Shown here: positions 20,646 to 33,004 of the stretch, piece after piece
Numbering within the stretch: position 1 is the first letter of the stretch
Layout: each line of letters begins with the position of its first letter
Assembly (NCBI GenBank): GCA_023935145.1
Contig: CM043705.1
Span: 17,264,501-17,328,500, forward strand
Source of the DNA: Bretschneidera sinensis
Taxonomy: Eukaryota > Streptophyta > Magnoliopsida > Brassicales > Akaniaceae
Length of the DNA stretch: 64,000 nucleotides
Direction of reading: 5' to 3'
The notes under the pieces: model-generated
The model's database searches: none
What the model was told of the DNA's origin: nothing
The model's input: only the letters and a program-made list of their open reading frames with translations
Position numbers and translations under genes: made by a program

Positions 20646-22290
20646 GTGCTGATGAATCTCAAAATATTTCCCATTTATCTGTTTCGAAAAGAAAGTCCCA
20701 ATCAGAGTTTGAGTCCAGTTCGACGTCTGATTCATCTTCATCTGATGGATTATCTGATCAGTTCATTAAGAGGGCAGTGGTTCTCGGTGGTGCAGCCATG
20801 TTCGACTCTCAATAATTCTTTGATTGCTCTAGAAAATTCTAACAGCAAGGACATGCATTATAGTAACATTAACTCTCATGATATTACCAATGTTTTGGGA
20901 AAAGAAATTAATGGTGCTTCTCAGAGATTGAAAAGAGTAGAATGAAGGACATATGGCCGGTAAGTCAAACAATTAAAGATTTTAGGAGGCACAAGCCTTG
21001 TTTTGTATGTCTAGTGTTGGGAATTGGAGCATGATAAGCCACCTATGCTCTTTAGGGGCGTGGTTGGTAGGGTAGATGAATTGACAGTTTAGTACCCAGT
21101 GGATTTGATTCAAATGTAGTCAGTAGTAAGTCTGGGCCTAAGGAATTGAAATGGGAAGTTATTACTTCAAGGTCCCAAAAGATTTGTTTTGATCCTTCCC
21201 AAATCAGCTTCCTAATTTGTGAGTTATTTTTTGAATATGCATGCATGTTCTATATTTTCTCCTAGACAGTGGGGATTGCCATCATGGGGTACGTAGAATT
21301 TATTGTGCGTTGTGCAGTTTTTTAACAGTCCATATGGAATGTATTTGCAGATGAAGAAATGGATTGTAGGGAAATCAAATAGTAAACTCTTTGGGATTTT
21401 CTTGTGCATGGGCAAATAAATCATGTATTGGATTTGGTACCTACTCTAGTTGATATAAATCTTCTTTTATTTGTGATTCTTCTGTGCATGATGGTATTCT
21501 TTTTTTATAAACCAACCTATGTGACTAATGACACTACAGTTGGTTCTGATTTGCAGGTGGATCCTGACAATTTTCTATCAGCTCATGTTGTAAAGTGTAA
21601 TAGAAGAACAAAGAATAAGAAGAATTATGATCTAAAAGGTAGTGTGCAATCCCTAAATAGTAAGAAAGTATCAAGTATAATTTCAAGAGTTGATGATGGG
21701 ATGCAGAATAGTTCATGGCCAGAAAACTTTATATCAGTTCCTTGATAGATTATGATATAAAACAAGTCTTCAGAAAATTCATTTGCTGGTCACGTTTTTT
21801 AAAGGAAATTTTCTGGTTCTTCTTCTAATTATCTCCTTCAATCTTCAGCAGAACTAGATATAAATCAAATAATCGGCGTTGGGGTAAAGTTTTGACCAAT
21901 GCCTGACCTTTTGACGTTAAACTGCATGCGATGAGAAGGAAAAATAAATGGAGAAAGTTCTCAAAAAAAGGAGTTTTGGAGAATGGTGTTATGCGCAAAT
22001 TAAAGTTGAAGAAAATGGTTAGGAAGAAGGTGAATGTGTCTAATGTTTCCGATTTTATCATTGATCATGGGGCTGAAAACTTTGTTTCTGGTGGGTGTGT
22101 CTCGAATCATGGGGAAGAAGATTTTGTTACAAATGATAAAGCTTAGCTTGGGATGAGGTGATTTTTACATGGGATTTAGGTATTGTTTTCTATGGGGAAG
22201 AGAAGTGTGTCATTGAGAAGTTCTATCGAATGGAGTTAAGGGACATTGAATAGTATGAGAAGGCGGGTTTATCCTAGTTTTGCTTCTGGT
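20646..22290 (+). other. Unassigned region with fragmented coding-like stretches
   Basis: Several short plus-strand open stretches have protein-like composition: a Ser/Asp-rich segment near 20690-20790, a Lys-rich segment at 21931-22146, and a Glu/Arg-rich stretch to about 22250 (Phe-Thr-Trp-Asp-Leu-Gly, Met-Glu-Leu-Arg-Asp). They are broken by stops. The last part recalls the C-terminal end of plant LINE ORF1 or the ORF1/ORF2 border, but I do not recognise it with confidence. Confidence 0.3.
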
Positions 22291-22697
22291 ACATCTATTT
22301 TCTGATGTTTGATGTGTATGATGATCAGCAGTCACAGTAAGCGTCCCGTCTAATCGCGCATTTGGACCATTCTCTGAAATTATCACCAACCCAATCTCAA
22401 ATTGTTTACCTCGTCCAATCTAGTCTGTATCATCTTCCATAAAATCTTTACTTCCTTGGCTTTATTGCAAGTACTTTTGGAAGTCTTCTTTTTACGAGTT
22501 TGCATAATTTTTGTGTCAGGAATCTAACCTAATGTCATACCAGGGTTGTCTATTTCAAGGTTCTCCTATATTGTCTGTAAGTGCTTAACGAGCGCACTTT
22601 GCCCCAACATAGGTACCAGAACTATACCTAGAGGTACTCTTGCTACCCTGGCCTCACTCACCTTCTGATCTTGTGCTTAAGCAACAACGTTTTCATT
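22291..22697. other. No gene recognised
   Basis: Sequence between the unassigned region and the LINE remnant; possibly decayed LINE ORF1 but without a readable motif. Confidence 0.4.
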
Positions 22698-23726
22698 TCA
22701 ATTAGCTTGAATGTCGAAGAAACTGGTTCCTTGGGACGCTGCTTCACCCCGACGACCGACTGCTTGATGTGTGACACACTTTGCAATTTTCAACAATCCA
22801 CCACGACCTTGGAGACAACAGTGTGTAAAGAAGGAATGGTTCCCTTCAAACACTACTTTTTGCCAATAACCATCCTCCTTACTATTCCCCACCCAAATCC
22901 GATAAGGCCAAGATAGAGTTAGGTCTAGTTCAATGCAAACCCTTGCACAACTAGGTCGTTCCAAGGATAGGGTTTTCTCATCTGTTTTCAAAAAATGAGC
23001 AAAGGAGTTGGAAATACATTTTAGGAACGAAGTATGGAAACAAGGAAATGGTAGACTCGGCAAACGAACCCAAATAGCAGCATGTGTTGATTTTTTCCTT
23101 GGGTTGTGTGTCCATTTAAATATATGGTATAAAGTATTATCAATCTAATGATTGCCATGTGACCATGTCGAGACCATTTCCTCATGCGAATCCATGAGCA
23201 CCATTACATGACGAAAGTACAAAGCATTTATAACTAGAACATGCTTCAAATTTCAGTTTTGAATAAGCTTCTCGATATGCTACAACATAGGCATCCCTGT
23301 GTAAAATTTCAATATAACAGTGAAAACAAAATCTGAAGCCGTTTTTGCGAATTCCATTGATGAAGCCATGAAGACTGGCTCACCATTCACTTTGGTATTA
23401 GGCTTAGAGGAAAGGGTTAGGTCAGGTAAGGGTTTTTGAGAAGGCAGTTTAGGGTGAACATAAGGGTTTGAAACGCCTATTAAGGCTTGGACAAATTAGG
23501 ATCTTGGGCAGCCGTAGCAGGTGGTTTTGAGGAGGAAGGAGGTACAGGTAATTTGCCTCTGACAAGTGGAAGGGTCAGTTGTTTGTGGCAGAAAAGGGAG
23601 AGAAGTATCTGGTATGGAAGTGTAGCCTACACCATGAGATGGAGGGCCACTCTGCTCGACCATGGCAGGGCTGGAACAGGCCCTTGACGGCCACCACAAG
23701 GGCGACGCAAATGTAGACAAGACCAC
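22698..23726 (-). pseudogene. Plant LINE ORF1 remnant (DUF4283 plus CCHC-type region)
   Basis: On the minus strand, 23726-23496 is an open Pro/Ser-rich N-terminal segment starting Met-Val-Leu-Ser-Thr-Phe. 23420-23080 reads, with stops, as the DUF4283 RNA-binding fold (Phe-Thr-Val-Ile-Leu-Lys-Phe). 22990-22770 gives Pro-Ser-Cys-Ala-Arg-Val-Cys-Ile-Glu-Leu-Asp, Pro-Tyr-Arg-Ile-Trp-Val, Tyr-Trp-Gln-Lys-Val-Val-Phe-Glu-Gly and the first knuckle cysteines (His-Cys-Cys-Leu-Gln-Gly). This order is that of plant L1-type ORF1 nucleic-acid-binding proteins. It is badly decayed and no ORF2 is present. Its N-terminal segment is the left end of the duplicated block and recurs at 46700-46864. Confidence 0.7.
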
Positions 23727-24053
23727 TAAGGTAGAGAGAAACTAGGGTTTTTACACATCAGGAGTAGCTGTTAGGGTTTATTTTTAATTTTCTCATTAGA
23801 GAAGCAGCCACTCACTCAAGCTGGTTGCACCAGTCAAAATAAAAAAAAAGAAGAAGAAATTGAAGTGTTTATAGTTCATGAAATTAAATAAGCTCTTATT
23901 CTTTTTTAGTTGATTAATTCTTTTGGTTGTGATATGAATATGGGTGATATAATGGGATTTAAATGGGTATTGTTGAGTTTTCATTTTGCGGCTTCATAAA
24001 ATTTGAGAAATATAATAAAACAGGGGAAACTGTGGAAATTTTTTTAAAAGCTT

Positions 24054-24178
24054 TGAAGTGTAGCCAGGAGCTACAACCAGTGCGTGAGGTAAAACAGCCA
24101 GCAATGGCCTTTACCTCAGGTAGTGGTTGTTTCACCACTGGTAGTAGTTGTTGCTTCTGGCTGCACTTTATTTTGGCA
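24054..24178. repeat. Small foldback (imperfect inverted repeat)
   Basis: The left arm begins AAGTGTAGCCAGGAGC and ends GAGGTAAA. The right arm begins TTTACCTCAG and ends GCTTCTGGCTGCACTT, with an extra ~20 bp in the right arm. The copy in the second block is at about 47188-47302. Confidence 0.65.
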
Positions 24179-24492
24179 TCGTCCAATAGGTCGGATCAAT
24201 TGTACTTTATTTCATTGAAGTCTTGTCTTTATGCTATAAATAAATTAATATTTTTTTTTTTTGTTTTTAGGCAAAATAGGATAAATCTTAGATAGTCTCC
24301 TTAGAGAGAAAATGCATGGCTTGTCAGTTTTCTCTCCAAAAGAGATTATGTGAGCTTTAATTATTCGTCGAGCAGTACAAACATTCGCTACTTCTTCATC
24401 GTTGGTCATTCCCAAGGTAAGTACTCCGGATTTCCTGTATATTTTGGTGACGTGACTGCTAACCTTCTCACTTTCGTTTTTTTTAAAAAAAA

Positions 24493-24835
24493 AAATAAGA
24501 TTTGTTCAAATTGTGAGAGAGAATGTCAAATTAACTTTAATTTCTAAAATTCTTCTTCCAAAGTAAGAAGCATGCTACGAGGAGTGAGGATGACTAGCTT
24601 ACATATTGAATATAGTTTCATATATGATTTGGGAGTAGTATGTATTCACACTTTAATTCAAAACTCTATCGTTGTTGTGGGCACATACTACCCTTCAAAC
24701 GTATATGAAATTATATTCATCATATAGGACCACTCGTTGTTTCTGGTAGAGTGCTACTTACTTAAGAAGAGGAGTTTCAAAAGTTTAAAATTAATTTGAC
24801 ATTCTCTTTTACTCTGAAAAAATCTTACTTTTTCT
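24493..24835. repeat. Long imperfect palindrome (~340 bp), copy 1
   Basis: The outer arms pair GAGAATGTCAAATTAA (about 24520) with TTAATTTGACATTCTC (about 24790). The inner arms pair ATATAGTTTCATATATG with CGTATATGAAATTATAT and GGGAGTAGTATGT with ACATACTACCC. The loop is near 24651-24680, and arm length is about 155-160 bp. Non-coding. It has the form of a MITE or a young inverted-repeat RNA locus. Confidence 0.75.
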
Positions 24836-24837
24836 AT

Positions 24838-24899
24838 CACCGACGGTCAACATTGTTGATGATTCACTACAATATCAACAACAACATATGTTGTCGGTG
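24838..24899. repeat. 62-bp hairpin next to the long palindrome
   Basis: CACCGAC...TTGTTGAT pairs with ATCAACAA...GTCGGTG around a GATTCACTACAAT loop. The copy in the second block is at 47976-48037, with one base of the left arm changed. Confidence 0.65.
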
Positions 24900-25509
24900 C
24901 CCCGTCGTTAATTGAAAATAAATTATTTTTTTCACTGATCATGTAAATTTTAAGTCGCAAACGGATCTTGAATTCGCAAGGCTGTTTGTAATGGGAAAAT
25001 CAAAAACGAATTCTGCTGTCGTACAAAATCTAGTTTGCTATAGTGGGAGCACTTTGCCCGATGATCTATCATGAATCACCACTTATGTTTGACCCACGTC
25101 TGAGAATGCTCGCATAGTGTTAATAGATACTATAAAAAAAGTTTGCATCTACGATGAATTATCGGCGACGGATACAAATCGGTAGTGGTTATCTACGACG
25201 AGATTTGATTTCTGTCGCAAATCAGATTTGCAATAGATTATTCACTCGCAAATAATAAAAGTTCTGTCACAAATGCTTTATTTATTTCAGAAAACAAAAC
25301 TTACATTATTTTGTTCTTTCAAATTTTTATTTTTTTAACCGTTCAAAGGGGTTTCTACTATGGACACGTAGCCATTGCGGAAAAGAAATATATTTTTATA
25401 TCGTTTTGTTTTATTTAATAAATAAAATATTAAAAAAGACTTAAGAGTGATTGAAATTAAAATTATCTCCGACAGATATGTATCGTAGATGATAATGAAT
25501 CCTTAAATT

Positions 25510-25780
25510 TGCATCTTCCCCCTCTCTCCTCCTTCCCCATTCCTAGGCATGCCAGCCATTTCTCTCTCCATTTTTCATCTCCTTCATCTTCCTTTCTCTC
25601 CTTCTTCCTTCTCTTTCTCTTTCCTTTTTTCCTCCTTTTCCCTGCATTTCTTCTTCTTCTTGTTTCTCTCACCGCAATATCTCTCCCCTACCCCTCTTTT
25701 CTTCTCTCTCTCCTGCCCAGATCTCTCTAAACTGTTTTTTCTGTCACTGCCACCACCGTGCCTCCTCCACCATTGCAAGT
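25510..25780. repeat. CT-rich tract, copy 1
   Basis: About 270 bp of C/T-rich sequence; the counterpart is at 48655-48905. The open frames across it are low-complexity Ser/Phe/Leu or Lys/Arg/Glu and not credible proteins. Confidence 0.75.
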
Positions 25781-26994
25781 AAATCCCCTATCTCAAATAT
25801 TTAATTTACTTAAGATTTATTTATTTTCCATTATTTTACTCATTCTTAGTTTAAATTAAAATCAAATGTCTACTTCATTTTACATTCTTGGAATTGATTT
25901 GTTTCCAAAATTAATAATTTGTATGGTTAGTGAAATTGATAAAATCTGAAATTTAAATTGATTTAATTCTTTTCAATTCTTGATTGAACTCTAAAATGTT
26001 TGGTTGATTATTTCTACCATGAACTCTCACATGTCATTAGAATCAAGCATTACTAGGCCCATTTGTGAGAAAGAGGTCATAATGTATGGCTTAGGCCCAT
26101 TTGATATTTAGATAGTTTTTTTATTATAAAGGGATTGGGTTCAGATAACTATTTTTATTAGTAGCACAGCCCAATAACTAAGTTATAGATTGTTAATTAT
26201 CATTTAATTTTCCAATATTATTTTAATCTAATTGGGAATATTTTTTTTCATATTCCTTTATTTTTCTTATGTTACTTATTTGCATATATCATGCATTGCA
26301 TCTTATTTTAGATCGCTCATCCAAGGATTATTGAGCGACACAAATGTGTTTGTTGCTTACAAATTCATATCTTTGCAATGAAAGTGTTTGTGTTCAAATA
26401 ATCATTGATTTTCTCATGTGGACAGTTTAGGAATGCGTCATTCGTATTGCATTTATTAAATTTTTTTCTTATCTTGTTCTAATAAAGTTTCGGCAGTACC
26501 TCTTCTTGTTCTCTAGGTCCATACTAAATTTGGCATTATCTCATTCGGGTGATAGCCTCGAATTTAAGTCGTGTACTTGAAGAACAACAGGGAGGAGCTA
26601 TCGAAATTTTTTCGAAATGAGATGGAATAAGAGTTATTAAATGTAATAAGGATTTCGCATTCTTGAATCGGTGATGATCCTTACATTTTAGTGAATTGAA
26701 AATTGTGGTTAGAAAGCATCAACTTATGTGGTATTCATGTATAATTAGTTTTTTTAAAATTTATTATGCATAAATGCTTTATCATTTATTTTTCTTAGTG
26801 TTACACAATTTATCAGTGGTACTCACTGCTTCTTCTATGCTACAGTACTACTCTCGTTGATTAGGTATGCAAACTGTAACTTGTCTATGCCATTAATTTA
26901 ATTAGCTTTCAATTACTTGATGTTGGTTTTCTTATACTATAAGTGATTATAATGTTAGTTTTATACTTGATGCAAATTTCATTTCAATGTGCAG

Positions 26995-27099
26995 AAGATA
27001 GAATTGGGAAGAAAACCTACTATATTGGAGGTCTTCATTGAGACCCACAGAGCCAAGGAGACTAGGGATTACGTTGATCGAAAGTCCAGCGTAGTAAGT
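26995..27099 (+). pseudogene. CACTA transposase exon (Ptta/En/Spm family), copy 1
   Basis: After the acceptor TTTCAATGTGCAG the exon reads Leu-Gly-Arg-Lys-Pro-Thr-Ile-Leu-Glu-Val-Phe-Ile-Glu-Thr-His, then Arg-Asp-Tyr-Val-Asp-Arg-Lys-Ser, ending at GTAAGT. This is the conserved block of the plant Ptta/En/Spm transposase family. Copy 2 at about 51299 ends in a stop. A following exon (about 27250-27440, Tyr-Gly-Leu-Gly-Tyr) fits the next conserved block but contains stops. Confidence 0.7.
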
Positions 27100-27440
27100 G
27101 TAAGTATATATGTCTATTTATCTATAACTTTATGAACTTTATGTCAACCAACTTAATTACTAGTGTCTTTTAATTTAATTATCTAATTTATCAAACTAAT
27201 GCATTGATTTAGATTATATGAGTCCTATAGTTAGGCTATCATATCTAAATATGGTGACGATCTGTTTACCCAGCAAGAGTTGGTCGTCGAATAGTGGTTA
27301 ACAGCGTAAGGGGGAATCGAAAAGGGCTGCTTGTATGGCTTAGGTTATAATGTGGACTCTGATACTGTGCTCTAGAAATGTCAAGGTTGTTGTTCATCCT
27401 CCACTCCCACTTCCTCCAGGATGCCACACACATATCATGA

Positions 27441-27445
27441 CAACA
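27441..27445. repeat. Target-site duplication CAACA (left) of composite gypsy insertion
   Basis: CAACA precedes TGTTGCGC; CAACA also follows TTATCA at 41583-41587. Copy 2 has the unfilled site GACAACACTAAT at 51739-51750. Confidence 0.9.
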
Positions 27446-27553
27446 TGTTGCGCATTTATCCATCTAAATAAATAAGTAAATAATCACACTCGTTTTACTT
27501 GCAAGTACATAAGGTCAACTTAGTAGTATAGTGTGCGAAACCAAGATCATCTA
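27446..27553 (-). repeat. Truncated terminal LTR fragment (108 bp) of Athila-like family
   Basis: Starts TGTTGCGCATTTATCC and parallels the starts of LTRs at 35838 and 40347 to about AAGATCATCT; the following sequence is internal, not LTR. Confidence 0.8.
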
Positions 27554-28000
27554 CTAAGTTGATAGTCCCTTACATATAAGAGAATTATATGTCATACCCC
27601 ACACAAATGTGTGTTAAATGTGCTCATGCAAATTTGGATCAAACTCGTGAATTCTTAGGTGCCTTGAGGTAGGTAACTAAACTTTGTAAAATTCCCATTG
27701 CAAGACTATGTGTTCTAGCTTTTAAGCTTACTAATGAAGTGTTATCAAATTTTTTAATCAACCAAATTTTTTTTACCAAAAGAATATGCATTTATCTTCC
27801 TAAAAAAATGGGACTTAGTGTGTGTATATGTTTCAAGTGCGTGTGGGATAGTATCCAGTATCTCCTACTACCCCCAAACTTAAAATACACATTATCTCCA
27901 ATGTGTGTGGCATGGAAAGATCTGACCTGGGAGATGGAGAACTAGGTTGCTTGTTTTGTTTGTAACACACCCTCAAACTTGAACTGGATGCACGCAATGA
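27554..28000 (-). other. Internal segment of the Athila-like element
   Basis: Non-coding; repeats 37905-38215 closely and 39210-39620 more distantly. Interrupted at 28001 by the gag-only gypsy, resuming at 34425. Confidence 0.75.
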
Positions 28001-28005
28001 GTACC
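28001..28005. repeat. Target-site duplication GTACC (left) of gag-only gypsy
   Basis: Repeated at 34425-34429. Confidence 0.9.
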
Positions 28006-29444
28006 TGATGAGAGTCATAAAATGCATCTTAACAGTACTTAATTGTTATCATTTTAGGGTTGATCTAGGTTGTAATTTCACTTTTATACGTTAACAACTC
28101 TAAAGTATCATTCTTGGATCATTGATCTATTTCGGTGCATTGTCAGGTAATTTAAGCTCAAAAGAGGAGGAAAGTTATCATTACTTGAAGCACAAAAACT
28201 CGAGGCATACTGGAGTGAAGGAATGCTTCCGAAAGGACAAGATGGAGGGCTTAAAAGAGCAACAATTGCTGCCCGCACTGGAAAGAAGTTTCACTAAATT
28301 GCTAGAATTGCTCGTACAGATCAATCATCTTTGAAAATTAAACTGTATTGATAAAAGAAGAATCAGGAGATGAGCCATATATGCTTAGAAAGATCCAGAA
28401 GTCTGTTTTCTGGAGGATTTTACGGTTCATCAAAAGGATTTTTCTAGAGAAAGTTATGGTAGTTTAAGTAGACAAAGGTCAGGCTGTGGGGGATTTCAGC
28501 GTGATTTTGGGCTTAAATCCCACATCCCACATTGGTTGGAAAACACATTTCTATATCCCACATCCTACATCGGATTGGAAACACATTGCACTCGTGGTAT
28601 TTCCTTATAAAATGTCTACTCCACTTCAGCTTTGAGGAATCAATCGGGGATGAATCTAGAGGGCCTTTAGGAGCAATCCAGAGGTCCTTTAGGAGGAATC
28701 CGAAGTATAAATTTGGAGGGCAAGCTAAGGATGATCGTTGAGAGGCCGGAGGTAACTCAAGGAAGCATGAGCCCCATGGCTGGCTAGTCTCAAAGCAAGG
28801 CGAACGGATGAATCCCTAGGTGTAGTTGTTCTTATTTTTCTTTATTTGATTCAGTTGTAGTGGAATTATTTTCTTTAAACATTGTTATGTTTTATTCTTA
28901 ATTTAATTAGTAGATTTATTATTACTCCGGTGATTGCATGCTTCTTTTCCATATAAGTTCAGTCATGCTTTTTTTATGTGTACCTGTTTGGGTGTGATTG
29001 AGTCCGGTAGATCTCTTTTATAGATTTGTCCATTGCTGCGGTATTGTCGTTTAGATATATCGTCGTCTCTTGATAATTTATAAGTTAGGTCATGTGTGCT
29101 TGAAAGTAAAGAAGATTTCATAACAATAACATTAGGATTTATTAATGCACTTTAATTGAATATTTTCCGATTGCCTGTTTGGGATGTGAAACTTGCAGTC
29201 GAGATAAAAACAACTGAATCAAGTTAGGATTAGAGCAACAAACCTAGGGAGAATTTTCGGAACCTTTTTGTTTCTTTATTATACTATCCTTCACACTATT
29301 TTCACACAATTCGGATTCTTTCAATCAATCTTTTATCGTCTGTGTTAAAATTCATACATTCTTTTGTAATTAACTTGTTTCCCTATGGAATCGACACCCC
29401 AAAGTTGTACTACAAATAACCGTGTTATACTTTGGGCGTAATCA
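28006..29444 (+). repeat. 5' LTR of gag-only gypsy (1439 bp)
   Basis: Begins TGATGAGAGTCATAAAATGC and ends GGGCGTAATCA. A cluster of ATCCCACAT-type words at 28516-28572 precedes a TATAAAAT at 28606. Confidence 0.92.
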
Positions 29445-29449
29445 AATTT

Positions 29450-29467
29450 TGGTGCCGTTGCTGGGGA
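29450..29467 (+). promoter_or_regulatory. Primer-binding site of gag-only gypsy
   Basis: TGGTGCCGTTGCTGGGGA, close to the Athila/Tat primer sequence usually assigned to tRNA-Asp, six bases after the LTR. Confidence 0.8.
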
Positions 29468-29650
29468 AACACGCTTAAGTACAAAGAAGATTGTCAACTT
29501 TTGACATGATGGTAGAAGAATTGTAAATATTTTTCTTTTCAGCAGTTTGTAAATACGGTAATATTGTTCCTTTACCTTAGTTTTAATTTTTTGATTATTT
29601 ATTTATTTATTATTTAGTTTTATTTATTTCCCCTCTGATTCATTTGGTGT

Positions 29651-31389
29651 ATGCTTAGACCGAGAGATTTGCGAGGTAGATTCATTAGAGGACCCGAACT
29701 AGAATTACCCTCTCCTTTCGAGTCTGATAGTGAAACCTCGCCTAGATCAACCAATAGTGGAAACCAAAGTGAGAATTTAGAGGATTCTGTTAACATGGCC
29801 GATAACCATAATGAGAATATTGCTAGGATTACCTCCACCCTACACACACAGCCACAGCATCATGCATCATGTTTCCAGTCAATACTCGCCAATTAGATCT
29901 TAAACCAAGGATGATTCAATTACTCCCTACATTTAATGGCTTGGATAATGAAAACCCATATGTGCACATTAGAGAGTTTGAGGAAGTAGTTGCGACTTTT
30001 CATAGTCAAGATGAAACCGATGACATTGTGAGGCTTAAGTTCTTTCCTTTCGCTTTGAAGGATAGAGCTAAGAGTTGGCTATACTCACTAAGACCATGAT
30101 CTATTGGGTCATTGACTGAGATGACCCGGGCTTTCTTTAACAAATACTTTCCCCAACATAAGACCAACGCTTTGAAAAGGCAAATCTCCACCTTTGCACA
30201 AAAGGATAGTGAGACCTTATATCAGTATTGGGAAAGATTTAAGGAGTTATTGAGTATGTGCCCTTACCATGGGTATGAGAGTTGGTGCTTGGTGAGCTAT
30301 TTTTATGAGGGACTTACATATAGAGAGCGCCAATTCGTAGATATGATGTGTAATGGTGGGTTCTTGGAGAAAGATCCTGATGAGGCTATAGAGTACCTCA
30401 ATGAGCTTATTGAAAAAGCTCACACTTGGACTAAACCTAGTGCTACTGAAAGCACAAATATATCATGACCTATAGGGAACCCAAATGGTGGTGGAATTTA
30501 CCATCTTAGGGAAGAGGATAACCTTAAGGCCAAGGTCGAGATGCTCACTAGGGAACTAGAGGCATTAAAGTCTAAAAGCTCAAAGCCAACACACGTGGTC
30601 AATCATGCAAAATCTTTTGAACCATGTTTTATGTGTGGCGGGGTAGACCATCTCGCCCAAGAGTGTCCCACATTTGCTTATATGAGAGGGATGTATAAGG
30701 AACAATGTAATGCCTTAGGCATGTACACGAAGCCTTTTACACCCTTCTCTAATACCTATAATTTGGGATGGCGCGATAACCCCACCTTCAGCTAGAAATC
30801 TGAAAATCAGCAGCTTGCACAACCCCCTAGCTCATATCCTGCACCATATCATGCACCCGTGTCTTCTTGCAGTTCTTTAGAAGATACTTTACATGCTTTT
30901 ATTGAGGCACAGGGTAAGACTAATAAAAGACTTGAATCGTTAATTGTGCAGGTTGTTGAAGAACATAAGGAGATAAAGAGCCAAATGTCCAAGTTGATGA
31001 GCTACTTGAGTGTGACTGAGCGAGGTAAGTTCCCTGCTCAAGCTCAGTCCACATCCCATGGTCAGCACCTGGCGCAACAGAATTTGAAGGAGGTGAATGC
31101 CATTAAGACAGTAAGTGGTAAGTCCTTACACATCCCAACAACAAAGAAATCAAAGGATATGGACGAAAGCCACCAAGCATACACGATGGACTCATTCATG
31201 GAAAAGGTCCAGCATCTTAATCCATTGGAGTCTACCCCCACCCATGGCTTCACCAGAGCACATATCGAGCCAAAATTTGCGGATGTTACTGATGACATCC
31301 TTGAGGCCCCTCCCAAGCATAGAAGCACCGAATTTGGCAATAAAGCAGTGGCGGGTGCATTCAACCTATGTCTTTCTAGGAAGAAATAA
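29651..31389 (+). pseudogene. gag: Athila-like gag with CCHC motif, broken
   Basis: 29651-29870 opens with Met-Leu-Arg-Pro-Arg-Asp and a Ser/Glu-rich segment. A frame change near 29870 leads to the retrotransposon gag core: Pro-Thr-Phe-Asn-Gly-Leu, Pro-Tyr-Val-His-Ile-Arg-Glu-Phe-Glu-Glu, Leu-Lys-Phe-Phe-Pro-Phe-Ala-Leu-Lys-Asp-Arg-Ala, Phe-Phe-Asn-Lys-Tyr-Phe-Pro, Glu-Thr-Leu-Tyr-Gln-Tyr-Trp-Glu-Arg-Phe-Lys. The knuckle Cys-Phe-Met-Cys-Gly-Gly-Val-Asp-His-Leu-Ala-Gln-Glu-Cys is at about 30627-30668. In-frame stops at about 30099, 30467 and 30795 break it. The last part (30859-31389) is Gln/Lys-rich and ends before any protease. Confidence 0.88.
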
Positions 31390-33004
31390 GAGTGTCTGGC
31401 TGAAGACGTAAAACTTAGCACTCATGGGAGGCAGCCCACAACGTATCCTTTTACTTTTACTATTTTTCATATTTCTTTTTCTTGTTTATTATTATTGTTT
31501 TGTTGTTTTCCAGTTTCACTTTAGTATTTATTTTTCAGGGATAAATAAACAAAGCAGTTCAAATGATCGTGCACAACTTTCAACTCCACGCACCGTTGGT
31601 TAAAAAAAGAGTTTCCTTAACTTTTGGTTTTTCATTGAGGACAATGCTTATCTTAAGTTGGGGGTGAAAGATATACATTTCTTATTGCATATCATTGAAC
31701 TGCTTAGTGCTATCTTTGTTTTTGTTTAGCATGCTTTGTGTTAGCCTTAGAGTCAATTAACATGTCGATGATATAAACTTAATTGAGATAACAGATAGCA
31801 TGTAGAAGAAGTTAAATCTTACTTCAGTTTGAAATTAATTTAAGTATCAATCTTCATTTGGTTTGAGACTCTAGTTTGTGGTAAGATTGTATGATTAGTC
31901 TTAAACATTTAGAGAAATTTTATGTGTGATTATTTTGTGAATATTTTTGCGGCCTTGACAAGCTCTAGAACTTACTTGATAATCACTTGAGGTGAATTCC
32001 TAGAATGCACACTACTTAGGATATGATGTAGGCCATTTTTGAACTGTTTGAGCCTTCCAAAGCTACCATTACTATATTTATCACTAGTCACCTATTTGAG
32101 CATTTTTCTTGAAAAACAAAGAATTTAAGCCTTGTTTCTTTCAAAAGCCAATTTACTCACCTTTATGAGCCAAAAATATTTTATCGTTACACTCCTTTTA
32201 AAAAGAACTTAGTTATACACATTTGTTGAAGAAGCACTTAAAAGGAGTAAGGGTGGAAGTATGAGAAAAAATATCACTACCACAACCCAAGCGCATTAAA
32301 GGAGATAAGTTGAAAGTTGTGGAAAAGAAAAAAAAATGAAACAGGAGATGAATAGTCTTATGCCAAAATACAAAAGAAAAGAAAAAAAAGTGAATTATGG
32401 CAAAGAAAGAAGAAAAGAAAAGAAAAGTGGTGATCTATTGAGAGATATGATCTTATAAAAATGGTTGAAAGAGTTGGGTGTTGAAGTAAGGTTATCCAGT
32501 GCTTAAAGAGTTGTGTTCCAAACTAAGAGATTAAGTTCTTCTACTTGTTGAATCCTTCCCGTTCTTTCTTAACCTTTACCTTAGCCTAACGTTACAAGCT
32601 TATTAAAGACCTTTTGATCCAACGTAGTGTGATTTGAAAAGTGAGCTTATGGAGCTTGTTTTTGTGATTGATGTCACACAATTTATTATATTCTTAGAGG
32701 CCAAGACTTGTATTCATGAATGTTATGCATAAAATCATCCGGGTGTTTGGATTAATGGTTTGTGGTAAGATAGATTTTAAGAGTCAATAACGATTTTAAG
32801 ATTGATGTTTGGATTACTTTTGGACTTAGGTGAAATTTAATAATTCTATGTGTCATATGTTATGTGCAATTTTTGAGACAAAAAATGAATTACTCTTGGT
32901 TCAATGCTAGCATTGTTTTACTTTGCTTTTCACTCCTACCATAGAATTCATCTTTTCTTTTCACTTCAATTGCTAGGGACTAGCAATAAGCTAGTTTGGG
33001 GTTG
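31390..33004 (+). other. Non-coding 3' interior of gag-only gypsy
   Basis: Includes the TGGGAGGCAGCCCA block (31425-31438), which in Athila-type elements lies downstream of pol, and TTAAGTTGGGGGTGAA at about 31653. A purine-rich AGTTTGGGGTTG precedes the 3' LTR at about 32993. Pol appears to have been removed between gag and this block. Confidence 0.75.

Larger units (their letters stand above)
25128..27445 (+). mobile_element. CACTA (En/Spm) transposon remnant, copy 1, left part
   Basis: The expected terminus is at 25128 but reads TACTATAAAAAAAG, the first C mutated; the second copy has CACTACAAAAAAAG. It is followed by subterminal GCGACG/TTGCGA-type repeats on both strands (25140-25280). 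A polypyrimidine tract lies at 25510-25780. The block carries transposase exons and is interrupted at 27446 by the gypsy insertion, resuming at 41588. Confidence 0.7.

Noticed and set aside
25463..25782. Several overlapping Lys/Arg/Glu-rich or Ser/Phe-rich open frames on both strands
   Set aside because: They come from a CT-rich tract of low complexity; none is matched in the duplicated block at 48655-48905 as a conserved frame.
31062..31421. Minus-strand open frame of 119 codons
   Set aside because: Antisense shadow of the gypsy gag 3' part.
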